Positions 39,101 through 47,343 of a DNA stretch of 64,000 nt are shown one piece after another; position 1 is the stretch's first letter; each line of letters opens with the position of its first letter. Below the pieces are notes generated by a model, which saw only the letters and a program-made list of their open reading frames with translations, did not search any database and had not been told where the DNA came from. The translations under genes were made by a program, and so were the position numbers. Where the stretch lies: NCBI GenBank assembly GCA_025642075.2, contig JAODUO010000432.1, positions 274,501-338,500 on the forward strand, given 5' to 3'. This DNA is from Ridgeia piscesae. Lineage: Eukaryota; Annelida; Polychaeta; Sabellida; Siboglinidae.

Positions 39101-42100
39101 AGTTGCTCAGATTCATGACATCCTCTGTAAGTGGCAAGAACTCAACCTCATTCCGGGTATGCTGATGTAGTAACTTTGAACCACTGCAGATCACACAATT
39201 TCAAGAATTGCCTTGAATGCTTGATACATCTGTGGTGACAGCATTACTGTTTCTAAGCTGTGGGCCATGTTCAGTTCACCTACCTTTTTCAGTAGTTGGC
39301 CAGATGGAATGGCACTTGATGGTGTTGAGTAGGAATGGTTTGTGTCATTTTGTGTTTCTTTGACAACCATCCAAAATTGTGTCGGATGGATAATATCATA
39401 CAATGCACTCATTTAGTTTCCCACAGTGGCACATTGCTTGAGTAATAGTCTACCCGGGTGTCACATCGGGCTACTTATGTAGCCATTCTGTCCAACGTTG
39501 TTCCCACCCTTTTTGTTAAGGTGCCTACTTAATTTCAAGGTAAATCTATCTTTCATAACAACATTACTGATATTGTGTTTCCTCATTCTGTAAAGGAGAA
39601 AGCCAGGATCATGTTTCTCTCAGCTACCAACTGGCATCCTGCTTGCCCCACTCTTGCGCAGTCATTTTTATTTGCATGCGACATATTCCACATAATCAAC
39701 ATCAACCGTCAAAGGCCAGTTCTGAACCACAAAATCACCAGTCCCTTTCCTTATCATGTCTACATTGTGCTAATGGTTGCCCATGTTTCAAAGTTTTATC
39801 AGTTGTAATTTTTTTAACAGCACTACTGTATTTGTCAACCTCCTCTTCGTCCTTAATAAGTGTTGTCCAAGCTTTTGTTGAGCATTCTTGCAAAAAATAG
39901 CAGTGACTTCTCATGTCGTCTTTCCTGCGTCCTTCATTCTTCGTGATGGTCACATTGACATTGTGCCTCTTACAGTGTCAGTGCTTGGAAATGTCAGAGG
40001 TGACTTCTGTGTGTTACAGTAAATATTATTTGGATAGATATTGTAGAAACTATAGGAACTATGGGCGATTTATGGACCTGTGATGAACTGACACAATTGG
40101 GTAGCACTGGGTACATCCTATCATAGCTTTATGTGGAGACCTGTCCACCCATCATTTGCATGGGTAAAAACGAATATTAAGGAGCAAAAAAAATAAAAAT
40201 TAAATAAGGTCTTCCATAACCATAGATATTGTTAGTTACCAGTATGCCTTGAAAGTGAGTGAAAATGGTGTCACATGTATGTTTATAGTCCATTTCAGGT
40301 CATCAGACACATTTAAAAGTTTGTAAACTGGCTTAACAGTTCACATCCATGTGTCCACCAAAACATGTGTGACTGGCAATCATTTTATCCTGCATAAAGC
40401 CCTGCATCCTATCAAGTTTTCTCGACACATGACTCATATGAAACATTTCTTACTTAGCTACAACTGTAATCAGAATCATATCTGATACATCTGATACCGA
40501 GTCATCCACCATCGAACTAACACTAGAACACATATTCATGTCTGCTTCAGTGACAGAAGTGACACTAGCTGAAGATGCTTCCTTGGATAACGTTATGGTT
40601 GTGGCTACTGCAGCAGTTGACATGTCACCAACCACTGGCGTTGTCTCGGTTGACATGTCACCAACCAGTGATGTTAACTCATTTGACGCACCTGGTGTGA
40701 TTGTTTCGGCAGTTGTGTCAGCAGACTGTGAAGTTTGTCCTGCATTGGGATTTGATGTGTCACCACACATTGACATATTCATGGATGCTGCTGTTTAAAA
40801 ACAGAACAATTTACAACTTTTATTTAAATTTGTGAACTCAACTATGCAGATTCATAAAGTGAGCAACTCAGTTTCTCTAACCAAAATTAGAAGGCATAAT
40901 TATGTGTAACAAGAAGTATGTTGTATCAAACATGGACAAATTAGACATTGTTGAACATGAAAGGCAAAGCCGTTAATGTAACCCATCTCAGTGATAAACA
41001 AAACAAAATGAAATGTTTTGTTTATCAATGTTTATCTTTCAGGTTGCGAAAATGTTTGTTTATGAGTACAGTACAATCAGTTGCCCCCCAAAATACAATC
41101 AGCGTGTCTCAAAAAAGACAAGACAGTTAGTGATGCATTCACAATTGCTTATGCATCTAGTAGATTGTGTACAATTAATTGTATATTTTAGTGTACACAA
41201 TGTAACAGTTATGCAAGGTCATGGAATAACCCCCAAATACCAAATGATCATGATTCCTAGTTTGAGAACCACTATAGGATATTGCTATTTTCTTGCATTC
41301 TCTTTAGCTACTTTGTATCCATCCTCTGTCCAGTGCTTCATGTCATCACATTTTGTTTCTATCCCAACATGGTTACCTTGCTTGTTCTCCTTCTATTCTG
41401 CTAAATTCTCCTGCTATGCCACTAAACATTGAACTGTCAATCAAGTCAGTCATATCGATGGCATTTCTTTGTTTAGTGTAATTAAAAAAATTAAATGTCA
41501 ATTTTCCAGTGATATTTTAAGAAATATGCGCTAAAAGTCTTTACTGAGTTTGTTATTAATGTCTTTGAATAACTAATAAGTGTCTATAAGTCATTAAGTG
41601 CAATAAGATGTCATAACTGACTTTATTAATATTTATGACATCTGAATTGGTTACAAGTAATGTCTAATAAAAAATGTTACTCTTGTCATATTTCACCTGT
41701 TAGTATATTGGAAAATACACAAATCCGTGATGAGTTTGTTATTAATGTCTTTGGATACTTATTCTTTGGCTTTTGGTCACAATTTAGTAGATGTGGCATT
41801 GCAGACTAAAACCAACTGGACACATTTAATGACATAGCAACGTAGATTTTTAGTTTCTGTGAACTGATCTGTTTTTTGCAGCCAGACTGACTTCATGATG
41901 CGACTGGCAGGAATGCCATTCAGCAAACTCATTGAGAACAACATCCGCAATGCATGCTACCACCCTGACAGGTGGGTACATCATCAATCTCTGATTAACA
42001 CTTTGTTGCTGTTTCACCGTTAAGATCTTGCAGGTACCGTCTTACGATACCTAGTGCATTAGCCAACCCTCAGGATTGTATAAGGCACGTTACCCTTCAC

Positions 42101-45100
42101 TTCCTGGCAGACCTTTTTAATCGAACTCCATCTCAACTTCTTGGGGAAGCATTCAACCACATTATAAATTAATACACAAAGACTATTCATCCACAAATGT
42201 CCACCATTGTCTAGCCAAGAACTCATTCATATAGCTGAGATTACAAATATTACCGAGTCTAATAACTCAACCAAGAGCATGACATTTCAATAAGACACCA
42301 TTTACAAAACATGTCCTGTCGTTTCAGTTTGTAACCAAAATAGCAATATAATTAAATGAGGCTGTTCATAATAAGCACATTTTGCTGAAGATCTCATCAA
42401 CTAAACAACTAACATGAACAATCTCTTGTTTCATGCCAGAAATGTTCTCTGATGCTGCTCCTGTGCTGATATTAGCCCAGCTTAGAAATGTATGACTCTT
42501 GTCCATGTCTGATTCCCCGTGTTGACATCAGTCTCTCTTGAGATGTGTCCCAAGTTACAGATGTACACTTCTCATGACTGGGCCTGTGTACCATATACTG
42601 GGGTACCGTTGAAACAGTATTTTTATACAGTTTTGAATCCGATTCTTTTAAACCACCACACCAGTATTTCATACAGTATGTTACATCACCAATTGAGAAT
42701 ACTTTCCATAACCACATAAAACTCATAAATTGACTTAGTCAGTGCTGGGCTTCCTGTGCTAACATTAGACCCTGTTGTGACAGTGCGCCCAAGTTACAGA
42801 TGTATGCGTGCCATGACTCGAGCATCGTGCTGCTCCTCTCCATGTTCAACTGCTTCAACCACCACTGGCCACCCTACAGTGCCAACATTCGACTAGAACT
42901 GTACGAGGCCCCAGGCTGCCCTGACAGATACTGGATGAAGATCCTCTATTGCAATAAGGTCATATCTCACCAGTTGTTTTATCATTCACAGCCATTGTAG
43001 CAATAATGGTAACAAGACACTAGTATAAACTGTCAAAGATGTAAATCCGACATTTAGCTTTAAAGTAATAACAAGTGTGTGAGTTGTTAAGTGCAATCAG
43101 TTGTCATAACTGACTTTATTAATATTTATGACGTCTGAATTGGTTACAAATAATATCTTTGAATAATATGTTAACTCTTGTAATATTTCACCTGCTAATA
43201 TATTGGAAAATTCATAGTTTTATGACAAATAAATTATAGTGATTATGGAGTGTTATACAATTCAGAGAGAATTGTTTGTTCCTTATGAAACAACATGATC
43301 TGTTCTGTTACTTAGAATCTTGTTGTCTCACTTGAGGTCTTGATTGGGGAAACCAGGCCATTCATCCCCAAATGCCAGGAACTTGCAGTTACCATCACGT
43401 GTCTCTGCTAAACTCAAAGTTTCCTACATATGTGAATGTTTTGTATTCAGCCAGAATGTTTCATGGACAATATTCAGATCATGAACAATGTTTCAGGCCT
43501 AGTGAATGCATGTTACAGGCAGTATGTCACCAATGTGTTTATTCTAGTGTCAAACTATAGCCAAGCTAGTGTATATATGTGTGTGTGTATATGTTAACGT
43601 TTTCCTCCTAAATGATTTGCATCTTGAATACCAAACTTTCAGGAAATAATACACAACCCTTCAGACAAAATGTAAAGCATTTTTTTAATTCCCTATGCAT
43701 TAAGCATGTTTACTTGTTTCTTAGAGTTTGTGGTAGATGCAATTCAATTGCTTGCTACATCAGACTAACTTGTACTGCTCATAGAAACCATTTATGAAAT
43801 GTTGTTTATATACCACCATCCAGAAGATGGACATTTTTGCTAGTTCTAATAAACAAGGAAAAGCGTAATTTTGATGTGTTCATACCATTGGATCTGCTGG
43901 TTACAGGCAGTTGTGGTGCGTGGACTCAACTCGGACGAATATCCCTACATCTGTATGGACATGTTCTATGAACTACTGAAGCGCTATAATGTCTCCTCCA
44001 TAGCTGAGTACTTCAAACTGTCAGGCTGCAATATGTACAAGTCCGTTTCTACAGGCAAGTACAACAAAATACACTTTAGATAGAGGGTCATTCGTGCAAT
44101 TACCAGCATTATCATCTTCATACACAGTGTGCTATATCTGGTAAATCTCAGAACCCTCTCCCCAGGTTCCTCCCAAATTAGTGCTTCACAATGTTGATAA
44201 ATGTCCATATTGAAAGGCAGGTCCCTGGAATCCTGGATCGTGTGTAGCCATTTTATGAAGGATAAATAATAAAACCATCATTATGTTTATTTATTTACAA
44301 TCTCTATGATTATGCAGTTCATATGTGAAGTGTTTTTATAATTACTTCCCTTTACCAGTCTGCTCTGTGTGAATAGGTAGAATGATCTCCCTAAGACAGT
44401 ATGTAGTATTGTTCTCATTAGTCATTGTGCTACTGTTATCAAAGTTCACCCTAATGCACCATTACCCATTATTCTAGGGAAAGATATGTTGTAAGATATT
44501 TTTTTTAAAGAAACTTCCAAGTAATGCAATAACTAGTTCACTGAATTCCAAAAAAATAGTATTCCTTTATGGTTACAAAAATGTTAAATTTGTTATTACT
44601 CATATGTGAAGATAATATTTTAATTAAAACACCAGGATCTTGGTATTCAACTTGGTTCTAGATAATAATAAGCAACTAGCTACTTAACCTCATCAAGGAG
44701 TATTTTAAGAGTATTTGTTTGATGGATTCACAGTGAAACGTACTTTTCTCTTTTCACAGCAGAATACATTTTAAGAGTGAAGTTATGCATATTACACATA
44801 TTACAATTGTACTTAGGTGAATAAAATCACCAAGGGTGTGGTCCGAATTAATAATTGTAACAGTAGGAAAATATCTGTGCGCATCGGTTTTGTTTACTAA
44901 TAATTTCTTCAGCAATTAGACTGTTGCTGTTTTACATTTTCAACTGTATTGTTTCCTTGCAGGAGGGAATTCTGAAAATGGGTATGTATAACACTTATTA
45001 ATATTAACTACTAATTCCTAATAACTGTTATTATGTGATGTACATTTCTTTTCATAAAGTTTAAGATCAAGAATTACTTGACTTGAAAAGGGTTTCAGAA

Positions 45101-45494
45101 CCTATACAGTAAATTCATTTGTTTTATTCAGTGCCAAAAATCCACAGTGAAACTCTGACATTCTTTTGGAAACAAATGTAAATATTTAGAAGTTACTTGA
45201 TTACTGATCAGTGAGAGCAAATGAAATGTTGGAATGTTTTGATGGTACAGCATAAAATGGTACATGAATAGTCCAATAGTTAATCACCACAGCTACAATG
45301 TGAACGTGCATATGCGTGTGTGTACTTGATTGCAACCGGATTGATGATTATCATACTTGTATTGGGTCAACAAGATTCTTGGCTTCGATCCATTTTCAGC
45401 AGTGAGTTGTTTGTATTGTAGGAAAAAGGAAAAGGAAAAGGAAAATAACAAAGAAACTAGACCTAAAAAGAGAAGGGGATTCTTCTGGGCATAA
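20889..45494 (+). CDS. ACP6: ACP6-like lysophosphatidic acid phosphatase, 12-exon gene model
   Basis: Histidine acid phosphatase of the ACP6 type. The family hydrolyses lysophosphatidate to monoacylglycerol, in mitochondria in mammals. Exons: 20889-21182, 23018-23149, 23767-23897, 25335-25423, 26163-26318, 26849-26913, 27762-27862, 41882-41971, 42784-42958, 43907-44054, 44963-44981, 45422-45494. Phases agree throughout and give 490 residues plus TAA; human ACP6 is somewhat shorter. Residues 7-22 form a hydrophobic N-terminal anchor. The phosphate-binding RHGARTP is at 83-89 with nucleophile His84, and the proton-donor HD is at 363-364 in YACHDSS. The segments QSTNYNRCIQSMECVIAGMF and LYPNFS align with human ACP6, but Gln188 replaces the conserved Arg of the RSTN motif. 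The lysine-rich tail ends KKRRGFFWA. The tail exons and the GC donor of intron 10 are the least certain parts. Confidence 0.85.
22051..22340 (+). mobile_element. MITE-like element, family M1 copy 4 (in ACP6 intron 1)
   Basis: Starts AGGCTTTATACAGAACAACA and ends TCTCTACATAAAGCTATG. It keeps the TTGTTGCCAATCACA block and degenerate CCCATCC motifs. Same orientation as copies 1-3. Confidence 0.65.
23018..23149 (+). CDS. ACP6: ACP6-like exon 2
   Basis: Acceptor TTCTGCAG at 23017. 44 codons in phase 0, including YVPYSRVNHVVENINGGPRP, which aligns with the human TVTNLAGGPKP segment. Donor GTAAAC at 23150. Confidence 0.8.
23767..23897 (+). CDS. ACP6: ACP6-like exon 3
   Basis: Acceptor TGACAG at 23766. 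Encodes GGCTAGKLTALGRDQMFMLG and then FNPKQI, matching the human GQLTKVGMQQMFALG...FNPQEV block. Ends with two bases of a split codon before GTATGT. Confidence 0.9.
25335..25423 (+). CDS. ACP6: ACP6-like exon 4
   Basis: Acceptor TTTCAG at 25334. Encodes IQSTNYNRCIQSMECV and AGMFGQHSFDDK. The family motif here is normally RSTN. The codon at 25339-25341 is CAG (Gln) where Arg is expected. Donor GTATGA at 25424. Confidence 0.9.
26163..26318 (+). CDS. ACP6: ACP6-like exon 5
   Basis: Acceptor TTATTATAG at 26162. Encodes DPLVIPVHHESEETLYPNFS and the helix SFRNVVHKISHRL. It matches the human EADSEVLYPNY region, and the stretch between is shorter than in mammals. Ends one base into a codon before GTATGT. 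Confidence 0.85.
26849..26913 (+). CDS. ACP6: ACP6-like exon 6
   Basis: 65 nt. Acceptor TTGCTAG at 26848, donor GTGAGT at 26914. Encodes GIQLDPKQVDMIMWRDNLMV, aligned with the human GIDSSDKVDFFILLDNVAA segment. Phase returns to 0. Confidence 0.85.
27762..27862 (+). CDS. ACP6: ACP6-like exon 7
   Basis: Acceptor TGTGACAG at 27761. Encodes LGLPIPSELLEILPDIDHEG, aligned with the human HNLPSCPMLKRFARMIEQ segment. Donor GTATGC at 27863 leaves two bases. The following intron is about 14 kb, far longer than the others. Confidence 0.75.
28682..29083 (-). pseudogene. LINE reverse transcriptase C-terminal fragment
   Basis: An open frame of about 134 codons. It contains LHWLLNAYRVDFKIPVFTYK, ARALHSGSSHRLEV and SFTVTAASLWNTLPTVV, the standard C-terminal landmarks of L2/CR1 LINE polymerases. 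Part of the larger decayed element. Confidence 0.8.
30157..30647 (-). pseudogene. LINE reverse transcriptase palm fragment
   Basis: Translation starts with DKTCILDPLPANLLGGNITS and continues with LKHAIVCPHLKKLSLDND, then SKVIKKVV. After a frame change it shows AIDNKQGTILVFIDFGSTFD, which is RT motif A. The C-terminal part is at 28682-29083. Confidence 0.8.
30846..31170. repeat. 160-bp tandem duplication
   Basis: CTCCTTAGTAATCGAAACAC begins at 30846 and again at 31006. The copies run in step through GGTTTGTTGTTT, CTTTTCTAGGC, AATAATCTGTTTT, GATATCAG, AGTACATTCTTCC and GGTAACATATAATTACCA, and are slightly diverged. Lies within the decayed LINE. Confidence 0.85.
31537..31790 (-). pseudogene. 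Thrombospondin type-1 exon relic A
   Basis: Minus-strand translation from 31780 reads DGAWTAWSEWSPC, then MRRHCCNNSDPKARG, then CCHG, ending in a stop before 31636. The WxxWSxWSxC signature and later C..NP....G..C.G spacing are those of a TSP1 domain. The CSxTCG middle is lost and a stop follows HA. A possible acceptor (TTTATTAGTAG) precedes it and a GTAAGT donor lies near 31535. Confidence 0.65.
32877..33034 (-). pseudogene. Thrombospondin type-1 exon relic B
   Basis: A divergent copy of relic A about 1.2 kb away. Translation reads HEWTHCMATKRPC, then DQKARGAYCNGTKAHQIM and SVLFIA before a stop. Relic A has DPKARGTCCHG and YQIMSVLYHA. GGCCCTGGTAAGC at the 3' end keeps a donor-like sequence that is GGCCCTGATAAGC in relic A. 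Confidence 0.55.
33035..33140 (-). pseudogene. LINE RT motif-A scrap
   Basis: The minus frame near 33120-33060 gives GVFLDLCKVFVTVDHVLIKK, close to the LINE motif A consensus (FLDLSKAFDTVDH). It runs straight into TSP1 relic B, so a LINE scrap and relic B abut here. Confidence 0.55.
33542..34660 (-). pseudogene. Ty3/Gypsy-type integrase relic
   Basis: Minus-strand pieces in order: a linker (SIAAFQNVKEEHM); a zinc-binding HHCC domain (HECHQG followed by WFPGIDRAREAAVKNCILC); catalytic core D motifs (NIDLCGPLPSGEYLLNIIDE, then IKSDIGAPFQSKAW); the E-motif neighbourhood (PMANSQAENFNKPL); then YRCTPHSSTLFTPHRLLFG and GEVVLMKQPKLNKLS of the C-terminal domain. The frame changes at least three times, so it is inactive. 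No reverse transcriptase was found upstream; only integrase survives. Confidence 0.85.
34661..35010. other. Possible LTR remnant or unique sequence
   Basis: Directly before the integrase relic, the minus strand reads ATAACATTTGGCGACAAGG, which looks like an LTR end (ACA) followed by a primer-binding-site-like TGGCGAC. The 34653-34800 stretch could be LTR-derived. No second LTR was found, so this is weak. Confidence 0.25.
35011..35232. repeat. ATTGG/ATTG minisatellite
   Basis: About 220 nt of ATTGG pentamers mixed with ATTG tetramers. All three minus frames stay open through it (NPIQS repeats), which explains three long overlapping frames that are not genes. Confidence 0.95.
35233..35519 (-). 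pseudogene. hAT-like / ZNF862-like protein relic
   Basis: Minus translation gives NMKISSVTGKAIASEIISYL and then SGFGSDGANVMTG. GFGSDGANVMTG is the hallmark of hAT-derived, ZNF862-like proteins. A frameshift then moves to a frame reading LNVHCFGQQIPIL, where the family has IHCxAHRLAL. The ATTGG array cuts the rest off. A basic segment at about 35745-35900 (KTAVQKHLKK) could be an N-terminal part but is unproven. Confidence 0.65.
36384..36510 (+). pseudogene. PIF/Harbinger transposase N-terminal relic
   Basis: The plus frame gives SSALLSELRIR, a stop, then KDTTMRENIPLGERLAIILH and FLATG. MRxxIxxxERLAxTLRFLATG is the conserved start of the Harbinger nuclease (HARBI1-like). No DDE core was found downstream. 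Confidence 0.65.
36511..38435. other. Intronic DNA with one LINE motif-A scrap
   Basis: Only one coding relic is visible, at 37407-37460. The rest shows nothing recognisable. Confidence 0.45.
37407..37460 (-). pseudogene. LINE RT motif-A scrap
   Basis: The minus frame reads DIISLDFAKAFGKVHPQK, matching the reverse-transcriptase motif A form LDFSKAFDKVPHxxL with the second Asp changed to Gly. Short and isolated. Confidence 0.55.
38436..39412 (-). pseudogene. Tyrosine-recombinase-like transposon gene relic
   Basis: Minus-strand pieces read HPTQFWMVVKETQND and SAIPSGQLLKKVGEL, then EVEFLPLTEDVMNL, then TTRLCKHVASLAQVFALKEH, DMLTIFLGHKLRVYREFYPM and VRQVARVSKLFL. These resemble a family I recall from many fish and invertebrate genomes, ending R-K-H ... 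FLGHxxxVHREFYRLP ... AKVSKLLL. The R..H, GH and Y spacing looks like the C-terminal half of a tyrosine recombinase. Frame breaks show decay. The class (Crypton-like or other) is inferred. Confidence 0.5.
40122..40406 (-). mobile_element. MITE-like element, family M1 copy 5 (inverted)
   Basis: The reverse complement of copy 3 over its whole length, from TCATAGCTTTATGTGGAGAC to TGCATAAAGCCCTGCA. It keeps the AACCATAGATATTGTTAGTT and GTGTCCACCAAAACATGTGT blocks. Confidence 0.75.
40454..40790 (-). CDS. Candidate Ser/Thr-rich exon of unknown gene
   Basis: Bounded on the minus strand by an acceptor (TTTTTAAACAG, AG at 40792-40791) and a donor (GTAAGA starting at 40453). The frame from ATG 40782 is open for the whole exon. 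Its product is rich in Ser, Thr, Val and Asp, with a near-repeat (VGDMSTETTPVVGDMST). No family recognised. It lies upstream, on the same strand, of the tyrosine-recombinase-like relic and could be its 5' part. Could also be chance. Confidence 0.35.
41596..41740. repeat. Intronic direct repeat, left copy
   Basis: Shares TGTCATAACTGACTTTATTA, then ATATTTATGAC, TCTGAATTGGTTACAA, ATATTTCACCTG and TATATTGGAAAAT-like blocks with 43085-43215 in the same order. Lies before ACP6 exon 8. Confidence 0.75.
41882..41971 (+). CDS. ACP6: ACP6-like exon 8
   Basis: Acceptor TTTTTTGCAG at 41881. Encodes QTDFMMRLAGMPFSKLIENN, corresponding to human ESLQMAVGPFLHILESNLL. The incoming phase agrees with exon 7 despite the long intron. 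Donor GTGGGT at 41972. Confidence 0.85.
42515..42600 (+). pseudogene. Decayed duplicate of the exon 9 start
   Basis: CCCAAGTTACAGATGTACAC and CATGACT here match the beginning of exon 9 (CCCAAGTTACAGATGTATGC ... CATGACT). The upstream intron GTGTTGACATCAGTCTCTCT resembles GTGCTAACATTAGACCCTGT before exon 9. Translation keeps PKLQMY and SHD, but the acceptor GACAG has become TTGAG and the rest of the exon is not preserved. Confidence 0.65.
42784..42958 (+). CDS. ACP6: ACP6-like exon 9 (HD motif)
   Basis: Acceptor TTGTGACAG at 42783. Encodes PKLQMYACHDSSIVLLLSMF and NHHWPPYSANIRLELYE, strongly matching human KLYLYAAHDVTFIPLL and WPPFAVDLTMELY. It carries the catalytic HD. The donor GTCATA at 42959 is weak but gives the right phase. 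Confidence 0.85.
43085..43215. repeat. Intronic direct repeat, right copy
   Basis: Counterpart of 41596-41740, located after exon 9, so exons 8 and 9 are flanked by the pair. Non-coding. Confidence 0.75.
43907..44054 (+). CDS. ACP6: ACP6-like exon 10
   Basis: Acceptor GGTTACAG at 43906. Encodes VVVRGLNSDEYPYICMDMFY, matching the human [20 protein letters not shown] region, then the C-terminal helix. The exon end is placed at ACAG|GCAAGT, a GC donor. Reading through instead would stop at 44083 after STGKYNKIHFR. Confidence 0.75.
44963..44981 (+). CDS. ACP6: ACP6-like exon 11, 19-nt microexon
   Basis: Acceptor TTTCCTTGCAG at 44962 and donor GTATGT at 44982 bound 19 nt that fit the phase left by exon 10 and give GGNSENG. 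Assignment rests on splice signals and phase only. Confidence 0.45.
45422..45494 (+). CDS. ACP6: ACP6-like exon 12, terminal
   Basis: Acceptor TTGTATTGTAG at 45421. In the phase carried through the microexon it encodes KKEKEKENNKETRPKKRRGF, then FWA and TAA at 45492-45494. The tail is highly basic. No counterpart in mammalian ACP6 is known to me, so this is inferred from phase and splice signals. Confidence 0.5.
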
Positions 45495-46330
45495 ATGATC
45501 AGGATGCACAAGATAACAGCTTCCTGTACCACCTGACTCAACCCTGCAGGTGTTCTGCAGACTACAGAGTATCATTATAGAACTTTATAAAGAGCTGAAT
45601 GAGCAACATTTTACTCTACTTTGATACAACAAGCGGTCGTCAAGCTGCAGGGCACCAGGAGGCCGTTTAGCCTGCAGTGTTGTCCAGTATTCTGTAACTT
45701 TTTATTTTGCTACTTTTGGTGTATTTCAAGATACAACTCCATGAGATGTATAGAAGGGTGACAGGCAGGCTGTCATATTGTGTACAAATGTCTGTTTTGT
45801 TGTACCAAGGCTTTGAGTCCGATGTAGACAGTACCTGCAGTCACAGCTCTATTACATATTGGCAGTGTGTTATAGAATGTTATATACGTATACTGTGATA
45901 ATATGGTGCCAGAATCATGTGGATGCCAGAAGTATTATATGATCGTTTACCTGTGATCATTTATATAGTGTTGTATGTCCAAGTGGTCATTTACACCATA
46001 GACAGATGTCTTTCATGTGACACTTATCTTTAAAGACAAAATATTGTATAACAATATATATATTGGATGTAATGCATTTACTTTAACCAAAGATTTGAAA
46101 ACTGAAGTGTTAACATCAAGTATTAAAAAAGATCTATTAAAAGTCTGGTTCTTTCTTCTCAGTGGTTAAATACACACTGTAGTCCGATGCACACACATTT
46201 GTAACAGTAGTGATTGTTTTAATGAAATTTGTTTTTTTGATCGGTAACATTCATGGTATACACTATTTTCGATATCCCAAACATTCGTACATCACTGTCC
46301 TCAAATAAAGCTCACAGAAAGGACTTTTTG
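45495..46330 (+). other. Probable ACP6-like 3' UTR
   Basis: Non-coding sequence after the stop. The first clear AATAAA is at 46304-46309 and would define a 3' UTR of about 0.8 kb. The end point is not otherwise supported. Confidence 0.35.
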
Positions 46331-46879
46331 TAATAAATAATTATAAAAACAACAAAAAATAAATTTTTTAAATGCACGATAAAAACAAGTAAAAATGTTT
46401 GTGGTATTTATGTGGTGACATTTTGAAGGCAGTTCTGGCTTAGGATGGTTTTAGGCTCAGAGGCATTCCTTGTATTCTATTTAATGCCAACATATCACAC
46501 AGATATTATTGTGCTAGACAATTGACATACTTATACATAACAACACATGTATGAATATCCATTCTTTGAGCTATGAAATTGTAGGAATCATGTTATTTAT
46601 ATGGTCATTCCATTTCAGGTTTTAATCAGTATACATATGAACATACTTGTTCATTGTTAATAATTATGAATTATAATATCAGCCATCTTGGTAGCTAACT
46701 GATGAGTATACCAGTTAGCATAAATTGACATTTCAATACAGTAAATGGTTTGTATCAAAATACGTTTTTCACTACTTTTGATTTTAATTGAGTCAAACAT
46801 TGGTTTTGCACCTGAGTCGATTTCATTATTGTTCTGCCAGTATGTTTATATTACAAGGATAAGTAAAGGTGGCCAGATG
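46331..46879. other. Intergenic, nothing recognised
   Basis: AT-rich sequence after the ACP6-like gene, without visible coding or RNA features. Confidence 0.4.
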
Positions 46880-47120
46880 ATTCAGGAATAGCCAAAAAAT
46901 GGATGGCTCAGTGTTGAACCTTGGGGCACGCCATTGACAAACAAAGGATCAGAGGATGGCCATCCACCGACACTCACTGTAATATACCAGTGAGGACGCA
47001 TGGTCAATGCCAATAACTCTAAATCATTTAAGTTTGGCTAGAACAGTATCAGTCCCATGGTTCGAAAGGCTTTCTGGAGATCAGTGAATGTTACTCCCAT
47101 TACAAGTCCATGATCAATGT
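46880..47120 (-). pseudogene. LINE reverse transcriptase palm scrap
   Basis: The minus frame reads VTFTDLQKAF (motif A) and, about 40 residues later, DPLFVNGVPQGSTLSH (motif B). Both match LINE polymerases (FLDLQKAFDTV; xxGVPQGSVLGP). Stops occur between them. Confidence 0.65.
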
Positions 47121-47343
47121 CTTTTAAACATCAACCATTGAGCAGTGAAGTCACCGTGGAGAACAATCTTCTGAATCCTGATTGGGGTTTCATGGTAAGT
47201 TTATTGTCTTCCAAATAATCTGTATAATAAATACTAAAAAAATTGTTCAAGGTGGGTGTAATTGCGTGTCAATTGACTTATCTAATATATATGTAAAGTA
47301 ACAACACTTGCATTCTTCCATTCTGTGACAGACTTGCCAGATT

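Larger units (their letters stand above)
27863..41881. other. 14-kb ACP6 intron 7 filled with repeat relics
   Basis: The phases of exons 7 and 8 fit, so this whole stretch is most simply one intron. Going right it holds a minus-strand LINE, a 160-bp duplication, two TSP1 exon fossils, a Gypsy integrase, a hAT-like piece with an ATTGG array, a Harbinger piece, a reverse-transcriptase scrap, a tyrosine-recombinase-like relic, a MITE copy and a possible minus-strand exon. Confidence 0.6.

Noticed and set aside
42519..42719. 66-codon plus frame with PKLQMYTSHD read as an alternative exon 9
   Set aside because: No acceptor gives the required phase and the rest of exon 9 is not preserved, so it is treated as a decayed duplicate.
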